Shown one piece after another: positions 41,270 to 50,825 of a stretch of 64,000 bases of DNA. Origin of the DNA: Streptomyces griseoluteus (GTDB taxonomy: Bacteria; Actinomycetota; Actinomycetes; Streptomycetales; Streptomycetaceae); NCBI RefSeq assembly GCF_004784465.1, contig NZ_SRRU01000005.1, forward strand, positions 453,532 to 517,531, read 5' to 3'. The notes below the pieces were generated by a model that worked only from the letters and a program-made list of their open reading frames with translations, was not told the DNA's origin and did not search any database. Position numbers and translations under genes: made by a program. Each line of letters opens with the position of its first letter. Within the stretch, counting starts at the first letter, position 1.

Positions 41270-41422
41270 GGCGCCACGCTACCGGCCGCGCCCTGGGGCG
41301 TTCGCGCGCCCCCTCCCGCCTCCTCGGGGGCCGGTCGGCGCGTGACGGCACTCCCTACCGGTCGTTAACCGGAACGACAGGGGGCCAGTGACGGACATAA
41401 CCGGCTGGGGGTAAGGCAGGCC

Positions 41423-42295
41423 ATGGATCGGCGGCAGCACACGCGCGCGGGCAGGACCGGCGTCGCGGTGGGGATCATGGGACTCACGGTCGGGCTCGGG
41501 GCGGGCGCCTCGGGGTGTTCCGGCAGCGGAGTCACCGCCGAGGGGGTGAACGGCGCGGGCGGCGAGCCGGTGGCCGTGCTCCGGCAGGCCGCCGACACCC
41601 TGCGCGCGGCGGGCACCGCCCGGGCCACCACCTCCATGGAGATGGCCACCGGCGGCACCCGGGTCACCATCCGGGGCCGGGGCGTCTACGACTTCCGGCG
41701 CCGCCTCGGTGCACTGACCGTGGTCCTCCCGGCGGACCCCACCGGCACCCCGGAGCACCGGCCCATCACCGAACTCCTCACCCCCGGCGCCCTGTTCATG
41801 AAGAACCGGGGCGCGGGCGTGCCCGCGGACAAGTGGGTGCGGATGGAGGCGGCCACGGCCTCCGACGGCAACCTGGTCACCGGCGGCGCGACCGACCCGT
41901 ACGCCGCCGCCGAGGTGCTGCGCGGGACCCGTAGCGCGGCGTACGTGGGCCGCACCAGCGTGGGCGGCACCGCCGTACGGCACTACCGGGGCACCGCCGA
42001 CCTGGCGGGCGCGGCCCGCGCGGCCTCGGCGGACAGCCGGGCGCCGCTCGCGGCGGCGGCGAAAGGGTTCGCCACGGCCGAGGTTCCGTTCGACGCGTAT
42101 CTGGACGACGAGGGCCGCATCCGCAAGCTCCGTCAGCGCTTCAGCTTCGTCAACGGACGGCAGGCGGCGGCCGTGGCCGTGGCCTCCATCACTCTGCTGC
42201 ACGCTTTCGGCACCGCCGTCGACGTGACGCTCCCGCGCGAGGCCGACATCTACGCGGGCCGCCTCGCGGAGGGGCAGGGGGCCCCGGCGGACTAG
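41423..42295 (+). CDS. LppX/LprAFG-like lipoprotein
   Basis: 290 aa. Signal with lipobox-like GASGC (lipidated Cys near residue 32) after a hydrophobic GVAVGIMGLTVGLGAG. The rest is a beta-rich LolA-like fold (ARATTSMEMATGGTRVTIRG; FDAYLDDEGRIRKLRQRFSF), as in LppX/LprG lipid carriers of actinobacteria. Probably extracytoplasmic, membrane anchored. Confidence 0.78.
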   Translation: MDRRQHTRAGRTGVAVGIMGLTVGLGAGASGCSGSGVTAEGVNGAGGEPVAVLRQAADTLRAAGTARATTSMEMATGGTRVTIRGRGVYDFRRRLGALTVVLPADPTGTPEHRPITELLTPGALFMKNRGAGVPADKWVRMEAATASDGNLVTGGATDPYAAAEVLRGTRSAAYVGRTSVGGTAVRHYRGTADLAGAARAASADSRAPLAAAAKGFATAEVPFDAYLDDEGRIRKLRQRFSFVNGRQAAAVAVASITLLHAFGTAVDVTLPREADIYAGRLAEGQGAPAD

Positions 42296-42375
42296 CCCGT
42301 CCGTGCCATGCGCGGCGCGTGGGGCGATCCCTACTCTAGGAAGCCGGTACCGGCAGGCAGGACCAAGAGGAAGAG

Positions 42376-42549
42376 GTGACGCGCGTGGCTCCGGTCGGCG
42401 GTACGGCGGTGCAGGACCACGTGGCCCTCGCCGAGATAGAGCTGTGCGGCGAGCTGATCATCGCCGCCTCGGCCGCCGAGGACCGGCTGAGCCTGGCGAG
42501 CATAGACGAGGTGCTCCGGGTCACCGAGGAGCGCGGAGCCGCCGCCTGA
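42376..42549 (+). CDS. 57-aa conserved-looking small protein
   Basis: GTG 42376 (after GAGGAAGA) opens a frame containing QDHVALAEIELCGELIIAAS and ending LRVTEERGAAA. Helical, acidic, one Cys. Its stop lies 1 bp from the csoR stop on the other strand. No family named. Confidence 0.6.
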   Translation: MTRVAPVGGTAVQDHVALAEIELCGELIIAASAAEDRLSLASIDEVLRVTEERGAAA

Positions 42550-42550
42550 C

Positions 42551-42856
42551 TCAGGTGCGCAGCAGACGGCCGATGGCCTTCGTCGCCTCGTCCACCTTCG
42601 CGTCGATCTCCCCGCCGCCCTTGAGGGCCGCGTCCGCGACGCAGTGCCGCAGGTGCTCCTCCAGCAGCTGGAGCGCGAAGGACTGCAGCGCCTTGGTGGA
42701 GGCGGACACCTGGGTGAGCACGTCGATGCAGTACATGTCCTCCTCCACCATCCGCTGGAGCCCCCGGATCTGGCCCTCGATCCGGCGCAGCCGCTTGAGG
42801 TGCTCGTCCTTCTGGTGGTGGTAACCGTGCGTGGCGCCGGCTTCGGTCGTCGTCAT
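42551..42856 (-). CDS. csoR: CsoR, copper-sensing repressor
   Basis: 101 aa. All-helical DUF156/CsoR fold (DEHLKRLRRIEGQIRGLQRM) with the Cu(I) ligand triad C43 (DMYCIDVL), H68 and C72 (EEHLRHCVAD), spacing identical to M. tuberculosis CsoR. Copper binding releases it from DNA. A perfect GC-type operator lies 33 bp upstream of its ATG. Confidence 0.94.
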   Translation of the reverse strand: MTTTEAGATHGYHHQKDEHLKRLRRIEGQIRGLQRMVEEDMYCIDVLTQVSASTKALQSFALQLLEEHLRHCVADAALKGGGEIDAKVDEATKAIGRLLRT

Positions 42857-42889
42857 CGCGGGCCTCCATCTCGGGACGGGCGGGGACAC

Positions 42890-42906
42890 ATACCCCTGGT
42901 GGGTAT
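42890..42906 (-). promoter_or_regulatory. CsoR operator
   Basis: ATACCC-CTGGT-GGGTAT, perfect 6-bp arms around a 5-nt centre, the known CsoR site type in Streptomyces. It lies just upstream of csoR, so csoR is autoregulated (inference). Confidence 0.85.
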
Positions 42907-43062
42907 ATGGTAGCGAATTTCGCGGGGTAGTGGACCGGTCGAAGGTCCCCCGTGCCGAGCACTGTGCCCGATGGGCGACACTGGGGGATGGCCCGATAGC
43001 CGTGGCCGGATGATGCGCCTAGCATCAGCCTGACCGAAACCAAAGCACCCCGAGGACCACAC

Positions 43063-43683
43063 GTGCGCTTTCGTCTGACCCCCAGGGAGACGAGCTTCTA
43101 CGACATGTTCGCCGCGTCCGCGGACAACATCGTCACCGGCTCGAAGCTCCTGATGGAACTGCTCGGGGCGGACTCCTCCGCCCGAGCCGAGATCGCAGAG
43201 CGTATGCGGGCCGCGGAACACGCCGGTGACGACGCCACGCACGCGATCTTCCACCAGCTCAACTCCTCCTTCATCACGCCGTTCGACCGCGAGGACATCT
43301 ACAACCTCGCCTCGTCGCTCGACGACATCATGGACTTCATGGAGGAGGCCGTCGACCTGGTCGTCCTCTACAACATCGAGGAGCTGCCGAAGGGCGTCGA
43401 GCAGCAGATCGAGGTGCTGGCGCGGGCCGCGGTGCTGACGGCGGAGGCCATGCCGAACCTGCGCACCATGTCGAACCTCACCGAGTACTGGATCGAGGTC
43501 AACCGGCTGGAGAACCAGGCCGACCAGATCCACCGCAAGCTGCTCGCCCAGCTCTTCAACGGCAAGTACGACGCGATCGAGGTGCTGAAGCTCAAGCAGG
43601 TCGTGGACGTGCTGGAAGAGGCGGCGGACGCCTTCGAACACGTGGCGAACACGGTGGAGACCATCGCCGTCAAGGAGTCCTGA
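43063..43683 (+). CDS. DUF47 (PhoU-like) protein
   Basis: 206 aa, helical bundle: SFYDMFAASADNIVTGSKLL, then FITPFDREDIYNLASSLDDI with the conserved acidic DRED/DD. DUF47 proteins are PhoU-like and usually precede Pit transporters, as here (7 bp gap), and are thought to modulate them. GTG start with GAGGA about 8 bases upstream. Confidence 0.92.
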   Translation: MRFRLTPRETSFYDMFAASADNIVTGSKLLMELLGADSSARAEIAERMRAAEHAGDDATHAIFHQLNSSFITPFDREDIYNLASSLDDIMDFMEEAVDLVVLYNIEELPKGVEQQIEVLARAAVLTAEAMPNLRTMSNLTEYWIEVNRLENQADQIHRKLLAQLFNGKYDAIEVLKLKQVVDVLEEAADAFEHVANTVETIAVKES

Positions 43684-43690
43684 GGCGTCG

Positions 43691-44689
43691 ATGGACACCT
43701 TCGCTCTGATCGTGACCGTCGCGGTCGCGCTCGGTTTCACGTACACCAACGGCTTCCACGACTCCGCGAACGCGATCGCCACCTCGGTGTCGACGCGCGC
43801 GCTGACCCCGCGCGCCGCGCTGGCGATGGCGGCCGTGATGAACCTCGCCGGTGCCTTCCTCGGCTCCGGCGTCGCCAAGACCGTCTCCGAGGGCCTGATC
43901 GAGACCCCGCACGGCTCCAGAGGGATGGCCATCCTCTTCGCCGCGCTGATCGGCGCGATCGTCTGGAACCTCGCCACCTGGTACTTCGGCCTGCCCTCGT
44001 CCTCCTCCCACGCGCTGTTCGGCGGCATGGTGGGCGCGGCGCTGGCGGGCGGCATCGACGTGCTGTGGAGCGGGGTGGTCGAGAAGATCGTCATCCCGAT
44101 GTTCCTCTCCCCGGTGGTCGGTCTCATCGGCGGCTATCTGGTGATGACGGCCATCCTGTGGCTGTTCCGCAACGCCAACCCGCACAAGGCCAAGCGCGGT
44201 TTCCGCATAGCCCAGACGGTGTCGGCGGCGGGCATGGCGCTCGGCCACGGCCTCCAGGACGCGCAGAAGACCATGGGTGTCGTGGTGCTCGCCCTGGTCA
44301 TCTCCGGCAACGAGACCTTCGGCGACCCGATCCCGGTCTGGGTCAAGATCGCCTGTGCGCTGATGCTCTCGCTGGGCACCTACGCGGGCGGCTGGCGCAT
44401 CATGCGCACCCTCGGCCGCAAGATCATCGAGCTGGACCCGCCGCAGGGCTTCGCCGCCGAGGCGACCGGCGCCTCGATCATGTTCACCACGGCGTTCCTG
44501 TTCAAGGCGCCGATCTCCACTACCCATGTCATCACCTCGGCGATCATGGGTGTGGGCGCGACCAAGCGGGTCAACGCGGTCCGCTGGGGCGTCGCCAAGA
44601 ACATCGTGCTCGGCTGGTTCATCACCATGCCGGCCGCCGCGCTGGTCGCTGCGGGCGCCTTCGAGCTGGTCAACCTGGCCGTGCTGTAG
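43691..44689 (+). CDS. pit: Low-affinity inorganic phosphate transporter (Pit)
   Basis: 332 aa, about ten transmembrane helices, with the PiT signature GFTYTNGFHDSANAIATSVS near the start and the second inverted repeat APISTTHVITSAIMGVGATK. Takes up metal-phosphate with H+. Operon with DUF47. A bidirectional hairpin separates it from pstB. Confidence 0.94.
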   Translation: MDTFALIVTVAVALGFTYTNGFHDSANAIATSVSTRALTPRAALAMAAVMNLAGAFLGSGVAKTVSEGLIETPHGSRGMAILFAALIGAIVWNLATWYFGLPSSSSHALFGGMVGAALAGGIDVLWSGVVEKIVIPMFLSPVVGLIGGYLVMTAILWLFRNANPHKAKRGFRIAQTVSAAGMALGHGLQDAQKTMGVVVLALVISGNETFGDPIPVWVKIACALMLSLGTYAGGWRIMRTLGRKIIELDPPQGFAAEATGASIMFTTAFLFKAPISTTHVITSAIMGVGATKRVNAVRWGVAKNIVLGWFITMPAAALVAAGAFELVNLAVL

Positions 44690-44702
44690 AACCCCGCGCA
44701 GG

Positions 44703-44743
44703 AGAAAGGGCCCGCCCCCGGACTACCGGGAGCGGGCCCTTCT
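44703..44743. terminator. Bidirectional terminator between pit and pstB
   Basis: AGAAAGGGCCCGC (44703-44715) and GCGGGCCCTTCT (44732-44743) pair with one bulge; A/T tracts on both sides suit both strands. Confidence 0.75.
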
Positions 44744-44793
44744 CACATCCCCGCGGTGGCACCGCCATGCAGCACCGCGAGGGGCTCGGCGGC

Positions 44794-45570
44794 TCAGCCG
44801 AAGCGGCCGGAGATGTAGTCCTCCGTGGCCTGGACCGACGGGTTGGAGAAGATCCGCTCGGTGTCGTCGATCTCCACCAGCCGGCCCGGCTGCCCCACCC
44901 CGGCCAGGTTGAAGAAGGCCGTACGGTCCGAGACGCGCGCCGCCTGCTGCATGTTGTGCGTCACGATGACGATCGTGAACCGCTCCTTCAGCTCGCCGAT
45001 CAGGTCCTCGATCGCGAGCGTGGAGATCGGGTCGAGCGCGGAGCACGGCTCGTCCATCAGCAGCACCCGCGGCTCGACGGCGATGGCCCGCGCGATGCAC
45101 AGCCGCTGCTGCTGGCCGCCGGAGAGGCCGGAGCCGGGCTTGTTCAGCCGGTCCTTGACCTCGTTCCACAGGTTGGCGCCGCGCAGCGACTTCTCCACCA
45201 CGTCGTCCAGCTCGCTCTTGCGGTAGCCGCCGTTCAGGCGCAGGCCCGCCGCCACGTTCTCGAATATCGACATCGTGGGGAACGGGTTCGGGCGCTGGAA
45301 CACCATGCCGACCTCGCGCCGCACCGACACCGGGTCGACCCCGCTGCCGTACAGGTCCTCGTCGTCCAGCAGCACCTTGCCCTCGACGCGGCCGCCGGGG
45401 GTCACCTCGTGCATGCGGTTCAGGGTGCGCAGGAACGTCGACTTGCCGCAGCCGGAGGGGCCGATGAACGCCGTCACCGAACGCGGTTCCACGGTCATCG
45501 AGATGTCCTCGATCGCCTTGTGGGCGCCGTAGAAGGCGGTGAGTCCGCTCACATCGATTCGCTTGGCCAT
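44794..45570 (-). CDS. pstB: Phosphate ABC transporter ATP-binding protein
   Basis: 258 aa. Walker A FIGPSGCGKSTFLR, signature GSGLSGGQQQRLCIARA, Walker B VLLMDEPCSALDP, H-loop VTHNMQQAARVSD: the standard PstB sequence. Last gene of pstSCAB. Confidence 0.97.
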   Translation of the reverse strand: MAKRIDVSGLTAFYGAHKAIEDISMTVEPRSVTAFIGPSGCGKSTFLRTLNRMHEVTPGGRVEGKVLLDDEDLYGSGVDPVSVRREVGMVFQRPNPFPTMSIFENVAAGLRLNGGYRKSELDDVVEKSLRGANLWNEVKDRLNKPGSGLSGGQQQRLCIARAIAVEPRVLLMDEPCSALDPISTLAIEDLIGELKERFTIVIVTHNMQQAARVSDRTAFFNLAGVGQPGRLVEIDDTERIFSNPSVQATEDYISGRFG

Positions 45571-45606
45571 TGCTTCACTTCCAGTCGGTCACTGAGGAGG
45601 GCCGCG

Positions 45607-46668
45607 TCAGCGACCGGTCTTGGGGGCCTTCCAGCGGGCGATGCCGCGGGCCACCAGGTTGAGGATCATCACGAACGCGATCAGCGTCAGCGAAGCGGCC
45701 CAGGCACGGTCGTAGGCCGCGCCCGCGCCCGCGCTCTGCGCATACTGCTGGTAGATGTACAGCGGCAGCGACGCCTGGGCGCCCTCGAAGGGGTTGGCGT
45801 TGATGAAGGGGTTGCCGAACACCAGCAGCAGCACCGGGGCGGTCTCCCCCGCGATCCGGGCGACGGCCAGCATGACGCCGGTCGTGATGCCGCCGAGCGA
45901 GGTCGGCAGGACCACCTTGAGGATGGTCCGCCACTTCGGGATGCCGAGCGCCAGGGACGCCTCGCGCAGTTCGTTCGGGACGAGCTTCAGCATCTCCTCG
46001 GTGGAGCGCACCACCACCGGCATCATCAGGATCGCCAGGGCCAGCGAACCGGCGAACCCGAAGGGCTGGAGGTCGAGGATCAGCATCAGGCTGAGGATGA
46101 ACAGGCCCGCGACGATGGACGGGATGCCCGTCATCACGTCGACGAAGAAGGTCACCGCCAGAGCGAGCCGGCCCCGGCCGTACTCCACCAGGTAGATCGC
46201 GGTGAGCACACCGATGGGTGCGCCGATCGCGGTGGCGAGGCCCACCTGCTCCAGGCTGCCGAGGATGGCGTGGTAGATGCCGCCACCGGGCTCGGAGTCG
46301 GCGACCAGGCCCATGGAGTGGCTGAGGAAGTAGCCGTCGAGGACCTTCACACCGCGCGAGACGGTCGTCCAGACCAGCGACACCAGCGGCACCACGGCCA
46401 GCAGGAAGGCCACCCAGACCAGCGCGGTGGCGACCCGGTCCTTGGCCTGCCGGCGGCCCTCCGCACGGGCGGCGACCCCGTAGGTGCCGAGGACGAACAG
46501 CAGTGCGGCGATCAGGCCCCACTGGACGTGGCTGGTGAGGCCGGCCACCAGACCGATGCCCACGGCCAGGGCGACCGACCCGGCCGCGACGGCCCACAGG
46601 GACCACTTCGGCAGCCCGGCGCCGCGCCGCACACCGGCGCCGTCACGGGGAGTAAGTGCGGTGCTCAT
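45607..46668 (-). CDS. pstA: Phosphate ABC transporter permease PstA
   Basis: 353 aa with an N-terminal basic region and about eight membrane helices; permease EAA-type loop EASLALGIPKWRTILKVVLP. Its ATG overlaps the pstC stop (ATGA at 46665-46668). Confidence 0.96.
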   Translation of the reverse strand: MSTALTPRDGAGVRRGAGLPKWSLWAVAAGSVALAVGIGLVAGLTSHVQWGLIAALLFVLGTYGVAARAEGRRQAKDRVATALVWVAFLLAVVPLVSLVWTTVSRGVKVLDGYFLSHSMGLVADSEPGGGIYHAILGSLEQVGLATAIGAPIGVLTAIYLVEYGRGRLALAVTFFVDVMTGIPSIVAGLFILSLMLILDLQPFGFAGSLALAILMMPVVVRSTEEMLKLVPNELREASLALGIPKWRTILKVVLPTSLGGITTGVMLAVARIAGETAPVLLLVFGNPFINANPFEGAQASLPLYIYQQYAQSAGAGAAYDRAWAASLTLIAFVMILNLVARGIARWKAPKTGR

Positions 46669-47666
46669 GCGTTGGCCCCCGAGTACTCCTTGCGGCGGGC
46701 GATGATCGCGCGGGCCGCGCCGTTGACCAGCAGGGTGATGACGAACAGGACCAGACCGGAGGCGATCAGCGCGTCCCGGCCCTGCACGGACGCCTCACCG
46801 AACTTGGAGGCGATGTTCTGGGCGAAGGTGCCGCCGCCGGGGTCGAGGAGGCTGGCCTGGATGTCGTAGCTCGGGGAGAGCACGGTGGCCACGGCCATCG
46901 TCTCGCCGAGCGCGCGGCCGAGGCCGAGCATCGCGGCCGAGATCACACCGGAGCGCCCGAAGGGCAGCACCGCCATGCGGACGACCTCCCAGCGGGTGGC
47001 GCCGAGGGCCAGCGCGGCCTCCTCGTGCATCCGGGGCACCTGGCGGAAGACCTCGCGGCTCACGTTGGTGATGATCGGCAGGATCATGATCGCCAGCAGG
47101 ATGCCGACGGTGAGCATCGCGCGCGGGGCGCCGCCGTTCCAGGCGAAGATCCCGGTCCAGCCGAGGAACTGGTCCAGCCAGCCGTACAGGCCCTGCATGT
47201 GCGGGACGAGGATCAGGGCGCCCCACAGGCCGTAGACGATCGAGGGCACGGCGGCGAGCAGGTCGATCACATAGGCGATCGGGCCGCTCAGCCGGCGCGG
47301 GGCGTAGTGGGTGAGGAACAGCGCGATGGCCACCGCGATGGGCAGGGCCAGTGCCATGGCGACGACCGAGGAGACGACCGTGCCGAAGGCCAGCACCGCG
47401 ATGCCGAAGACCGGCGGGTCGGTGTTGGTGTTCCACTCGAAGGTGGTCAGGAAGTTGCCGTCGTCGGCGCTGATCGCCAGACACGCCCGGTAGGTGAGGA
47501 AGACCGCGATCGCGGCCATGACCACCAGCAGGAGGATGCCCGAGCCGCGCGAGAGGGCCAGGAAGATCCGGTCGCCGGGGCGGGTCACGCCCCGGGCGGT
47601 CCGCCGCTCGCCGGCGTCGGGCCGGGGGGCGGAGGGGGGTACGTCGGTTGTCGTCGATATGTCCAT
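46665..47666 (-). CDS. pstC: Phosphate ABC transporter permease PstC
   Basis: 333 aa, six core helices; EAA loop EEAALALGATRWEVVRMAVL. ATG 47666 begins MDISTTTDVPPSAPRP. Overlaps pstA by 4 bp; 106 bp after pstS. Confidence 0.96.
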   Translation of the reverse strand: MDISTTTDVPPSAPRPDAGERRTARGVTRPGDRIFLALSRGSGILLLVVMAAIAVFLTYRACLAISADDGNFLTTFEWNTNTDPPVFGIAVLAFGTVVSSVVAMALALPIAVAIALFLTHYAPRRLSGPIAYVIDLLAAVPSIVYGLWGALILVPHMQGLYGWLDQFLGWTGIFAWNGGAPRAMLTVGILLAIMILPIITNVSREVFRQVPRMHEEAALALGATRWEVVRMAVLPFGRSGVISAAMLGLGRALGETMAVATVLSPSYDIQASLLDPGGGTFAQNIASKFGEASVQGRDALIASGLVLFVITLLVNGAARAIIARRKEYSGANA

Positions 47667-47772
47667 CGGGTTCTCCGGTCTGCTGAGCCGCGCGGGGCGG
47701 CTCGGGCGGCGGTGCACCGGACGGTGCGCCCGGCCCCGCGGGGCGGGACCGGTGCGCACACTCGGGATCGGG

Positions 47773-48897
47773 TCAGCTCAAGGAGGCGACGGTGGTGCGG
47801 ACCTTGGCGATGATCTCTTCGGGGATCGGCGCGTAGTCGTTCTGCGACAGCACCTTCTGGCCGTCCTCGCTGGCGAGGTAGGTCAGGAACGCCTTGGTCG
47901 CGGGCAGCGTCTCGGGCTTGTTGCCCTTGTCGCAGACGATCTCGTACGTGACCAGGGTGATCGGGTAGGCGCCCTCGGCCTTGGTGTTGTAGTCCAGCTT
48001 CAGCGCGAGGTCCTTGCCCGTGCCGACGACCTTGGCGGCCGCGATGTCGGCGGTGGCGGAGTCGGTGGAGGGCTTCACCGGGGTCTTGGCACCGGTGGCG
48101 ATGGCCACGGTGGTCATGTCCTTGGCGTAGGACAGCTCGAAGTAGCCGATCGCGCCCTGGTTCTGCTTGACGCCCTGGGCCACACCGGACGACCCGGAGG
48201 CCGCCTGGCCGCCCTTGGCCTGCCACGCCTTGCCGCCCTCGTACTTCCAGTTGTCCGGGGTGGTGGCGATCAGGTACTTGGTGAAGTTGTCCGTGGTGCC
48301 GGAGTCCTCGGAGCGGTGGAACGGCTGGATCTTCAGATCGGGCAGCTTCGCCGAGGGGTTCAGCTTCTTGATCGCCGGGTCGTTCCACTTCTGGATCTTG
48401 CTGTCGAAGATCTTGGCGAGCGTCGGGGCGTCCAGCACCAGGTTGTCCACGCCGGGCACGTTGTAGCCGAGCGCGATCGGGCCGCCGACCATCGGCAGGT
48501 CGATGCCCTGGCCGCCCTTGCAGACCTTCTTGGAGGCGACGACCTCTTCCGGCTTCAGCGCGGAGTCGGAGCCGGCGAAGGCGATCTGGCCCTGGTTGAA
48601 CGAGGTGACACCGGCACCGGAGCCGGCGCCCTTGTAGTTGATCTGGACGCCGCACGACTGGGAGAAGTTCTTCACCCACGCGTCGATCGCGTTCTTCTGG
48701 GCCGAGGACCCGTCGGCCAGGAGCTGGCCCTTGGCGCCGTCGCACTTGATCGAACCGGCGGCGGCCGACGACGACGAGCCGTTGCCCGTCTTCGTGCCCG
48801 TGTCGTCGGAACCGCACGCCGTCAGGGCCAGGGCACCGGAGACGGCGACCGCACCGAGCGAGAGGGCGCGCAGCCGGTTCTTGCGCTGAAGCTTCAC
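47773..48897 (-). CDS. pstS: Phosphate-binding lipoprotein PstS
   Basis: 374 aa. Lipobox LTAC with lipidated C28; phosphate-binding motifs GSSAQKNAIDAW near the start and PFHRSEDSGTTDNFTKYL. Captures phosphate for PstCAB. GTG start. A PHO box lies 115-153 bp upstream, so PhoP induction on phosphate starvation is expected. The 322 bp upstream (48898-49219) hold only this regulatory region. Confidence 0.97.
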   Translation of the reverse strand: MKLQRKNRLRALSLGAVAVSGALALTACGSDDTGTKTGNGSSSSAAAGSIKCDGAKGQLLADGSSAQKNAIDAWVKNFSQSCGVQINYKGAGSGAGVTSFNQGQIAFAGSDSALKPEEVVASKKVCKGGQGIDLPMVGGPIALGYNVPGVDNLVLDAPTLAKIFDSKIQKWNDPAIKKLNPSAKLPDLKIQPFHRSEDSGTTDNFTKYLIATTPDNWKYEGGKAWQAKGGQAASGSSGVAQGVKQNQGAIGYFELSYAKDMTTVAIATGAKTPVKPSTDSATADIAAAKVVGTGKDLALKLDYNTKAEGAYPITLVTYEIVCDKGNKPETLPATKAFLTYLASEDGQKVLSQNDYAPIPEEIIAKVRTTVASLS

Positions 48898-49011
48898 GTT
48901 CGGAAGTTCCTTCCAGGAGCCGCCGCGAGGGGCGGCGTGCGACGTTGGGTGGTACGCGAGTGCATCCTGTCCGCACTCCGTACCGGCTACGGCCGAAATT
49001 AGGCAGAACAG

Positions 49012-49050
49012 GTGAAGCCGCCGATGGCCCGAAGTGAACGAGGGGTGAAC
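49012..49050 (-). promoter_or_regulatory. PHO box (PhoP site) of pstS
   Basis: On the minus strand two exact GTTCAC direct repeats (complement GTGAAC at 49045-49050 and 49034-49039), 11 bp apart, and a third CTTCAC (49012-49017) a further 22 bp away in the same phase. This is the Streptomyces PHO box pattern of 11-bp direct repeat units. Confidence 0.85.
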
Positions 49051-49219
49051 CCCTGCCGTCGGCCTGGTGAGGTGACGGAACGCTCACGGCCAGGACACGC
49101 GGAGGTCCCGGCGGCGGCCCGCGTCTGACGCGTTCTCGCCCCTGTCCGGAACCCCGGCCCCCCGGGCACCGTCTGGTTCCCCGAAGGGTCACCGCAGGGG
49201 CGAGGGGACGGCGAGCGAC

Positions 49220-50767
49220 ATGGACCGGCGGACGTTTCTCACGGGCGGCGCCACCGCCCTCACCGCACTCACCGCCTGCGCACCCGCAGGCGCCTCCGCC
49301 CGGCCGGGACCTTCCTGGTCGCGGGTGGCCACCACCATGACAACGGCGTCCGCGAAGGCCGCCGCCGACTGGACCGCCCTCGCCCGCGACCTCGACGGCA
49401 CCCTGGTCCGCCCCGGCGACGCCTCCTGGGCCCCGGCCCGCCGCCTCTACAACACCCGCTTCGACTCCCTGCGCCCGGCCGCCGTCGCCTACGCGGCCCA
49501 CGCGGCCGACATCCGCACCCTGCTGGCGTACGCCCGTGCCCACCGGATCAAGGTGGCGATCCGCAACGGCGGCCACTCCTACGCCGGTTACTCCTCCGGC
49601 GACGGCCGCCTGATCGTCGACGTGTCCGCCCTGAACCGGGTGAGCGCCTCGGGCGGGCACGCCGTGGTGGGGGCGGGGGCCAAGCTGATCGACGTGTACC
49701 GGACGCTGGGGGCCAAGGGCGCGACCATACCGGCCGGTTCCTGCCCGACGGTCGGGATATCCGGGCTGGTGCTCGGCGGCGGCCACGGTGTCGCCTCCCG
49801 CGCCTACGGCCTGACCTGCGACAGCCTCACCCAGGCCACCCTGGTCACGGCGGACGGCCGCACCCGCACGGCCAACGCCCATGAGAACGCGGACCTGTTC
49901 TGGGCGCTGCGCGGGGCGGGCAACGGAAACTTCGGCGTCGTCACCGAGCTGCGCTTCACCACCCACCGCGCCCCGCAGGCCGTCACCGCCTCGCTGCGCT
50001 GGCCCTGGGCGAAGGCGGCGGCCGTGCTGAAGGCGTGGCAGGAGTGGGGGCCCGCCCAGCCGGACGAGATCTGGTCCGCCCTGCACCTGGAACGTGCCGG
50101 GACCCGCACCCCGACCGTCTCCCTCTCCTGCTTCTCCATGGGCTCCAGGAGCGACCTGGAGAACGCGGTGGACCGCCTCGCCCACCGCGCGGGCGCCGAC
50201 GCCTCCGCCGTCTCCCTGCGCAACCACGGCTACGAGGAGGCGATGGAGATATACGCCGGCTGCTCCGCCTTCGCCACCGACGCCCAGTGCCATCTGCCGG
50301 GCACCACCCCCGGCCGCTCCCCGCGCGGCGCCCTGCACCGCGAGACCTACGCGGCCCGCTCCGACTTCTTCGACCGCTCGCTGTCCGCGGCCGGCGTCGC
50401 GACCCTGCTGAAGCGGGTCGGCGCGATGTCCGGCGGCGCGGGCAGCGTGGCGCTCACCGCGCTGGGCGGCGCCGTCAACCGGGTCTCGCCCACCGCCACC
50501 GCCTTCGTGCACCGCCGCTCCCGGATGCTGGCCCAGTACCTCGCCTCCTGGGACGCGGGCGCCTCCGGCTCGGCCGCCCGCTCCTGGCTGGACGCCACCC
50601 ACACCGCGATGCGTCCCCACGCCTCGGGCGCCGCCTACCAGAACTACACCGACGCCGCCCTGACCGACTGGCGCCGCGCCTACTACGGCAGCGCGGGCAC
50701 CCGGCTCGCCGAGGTGAAGAAGCGGTACGACCCGGACCGGTTCTTCGGGTACGCGCAGGGACTGTGA
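49220..50767 (+). CDS. Secreted FAD-linked oxidoreductase (berberine bridge enzyme-like)
   Basis: 515 aa. Tat-like leader MDRRTFLTGGATALTALTAC (RR then hydrophobic, possible lipidated Cys). FAD-binding PP-loop KVAIRNGGHSYAGYSSGDGR gives the His for covalent FAD, and the Cys in SRAYGLTCDSLTQATLV gives the second bond, so bicovalent FAD is expected. C-terminal BBE domain with KKRYDPDRFFGYAQGL. Substrate unknown; family oxidises sugars, alkaloids or polyketides. Confidence 0.88.
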   Translation: MDRRTFLTGGATALTALTACAPAGASARPGPSWSRVATTMTTASAKAAADWTALARDLDGTLVRPGDASWAPARRLYNTRFDSLRPAAVAYAAHAADIRTLLAYARAHRIKVAIRNGGHSYAGYSSGDGRLIVDVSALNRVSASGGHAVVGAGAKLIDVYRTLGAKGATIPAGSCPTVGISGLVLGGGHGVASRAYGLTCDSLTQATLVTADGRTRTANAHENADLFWALRGAGNGNFGVVTELRFTTHRAPQAVTASLRWPWAKAAAVLKAWQEWGPAQPDEIWSALHLERAGTRTPTVSLSCFSMGSRSDLENAVDRLAHRAGADASAVSLRNHGYEEAMEIYAGCSAFATDAQCHLPGTTPGRSPRGALHRETYAARSDFFDRSLSAAGVATLLKRVGAMSGGAGSVALTALGGAVNRVSPTATAFVHRRSRMLAQYLASWDAGASGSAARSWLDATHTAMRPHASGAAYQNYTDAALTDWRRAYYGSAGTRLAEVKKRYDPDRFFGYAQGL

Positions 50768-50774
50768 CACGGCG

Positions 50775-50804
50775 GAAGGCCGCGGCGATGGAGCCGCGGC
50801 CTTC
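50775..50804. terminator. Hairpin terminator between convergent genes
   Basis: GAAGGCCGCGG (50775-50785) pairs perfectly with CCGCGGCCTTC (50794-50804), followed by TCC; shortly after the oxidoreductase stop and before the PAP2 gene end. Confidence 0.8.
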
Positions 50805-50825
50805 TCCTCAGGTCCTGGAAGCCGC

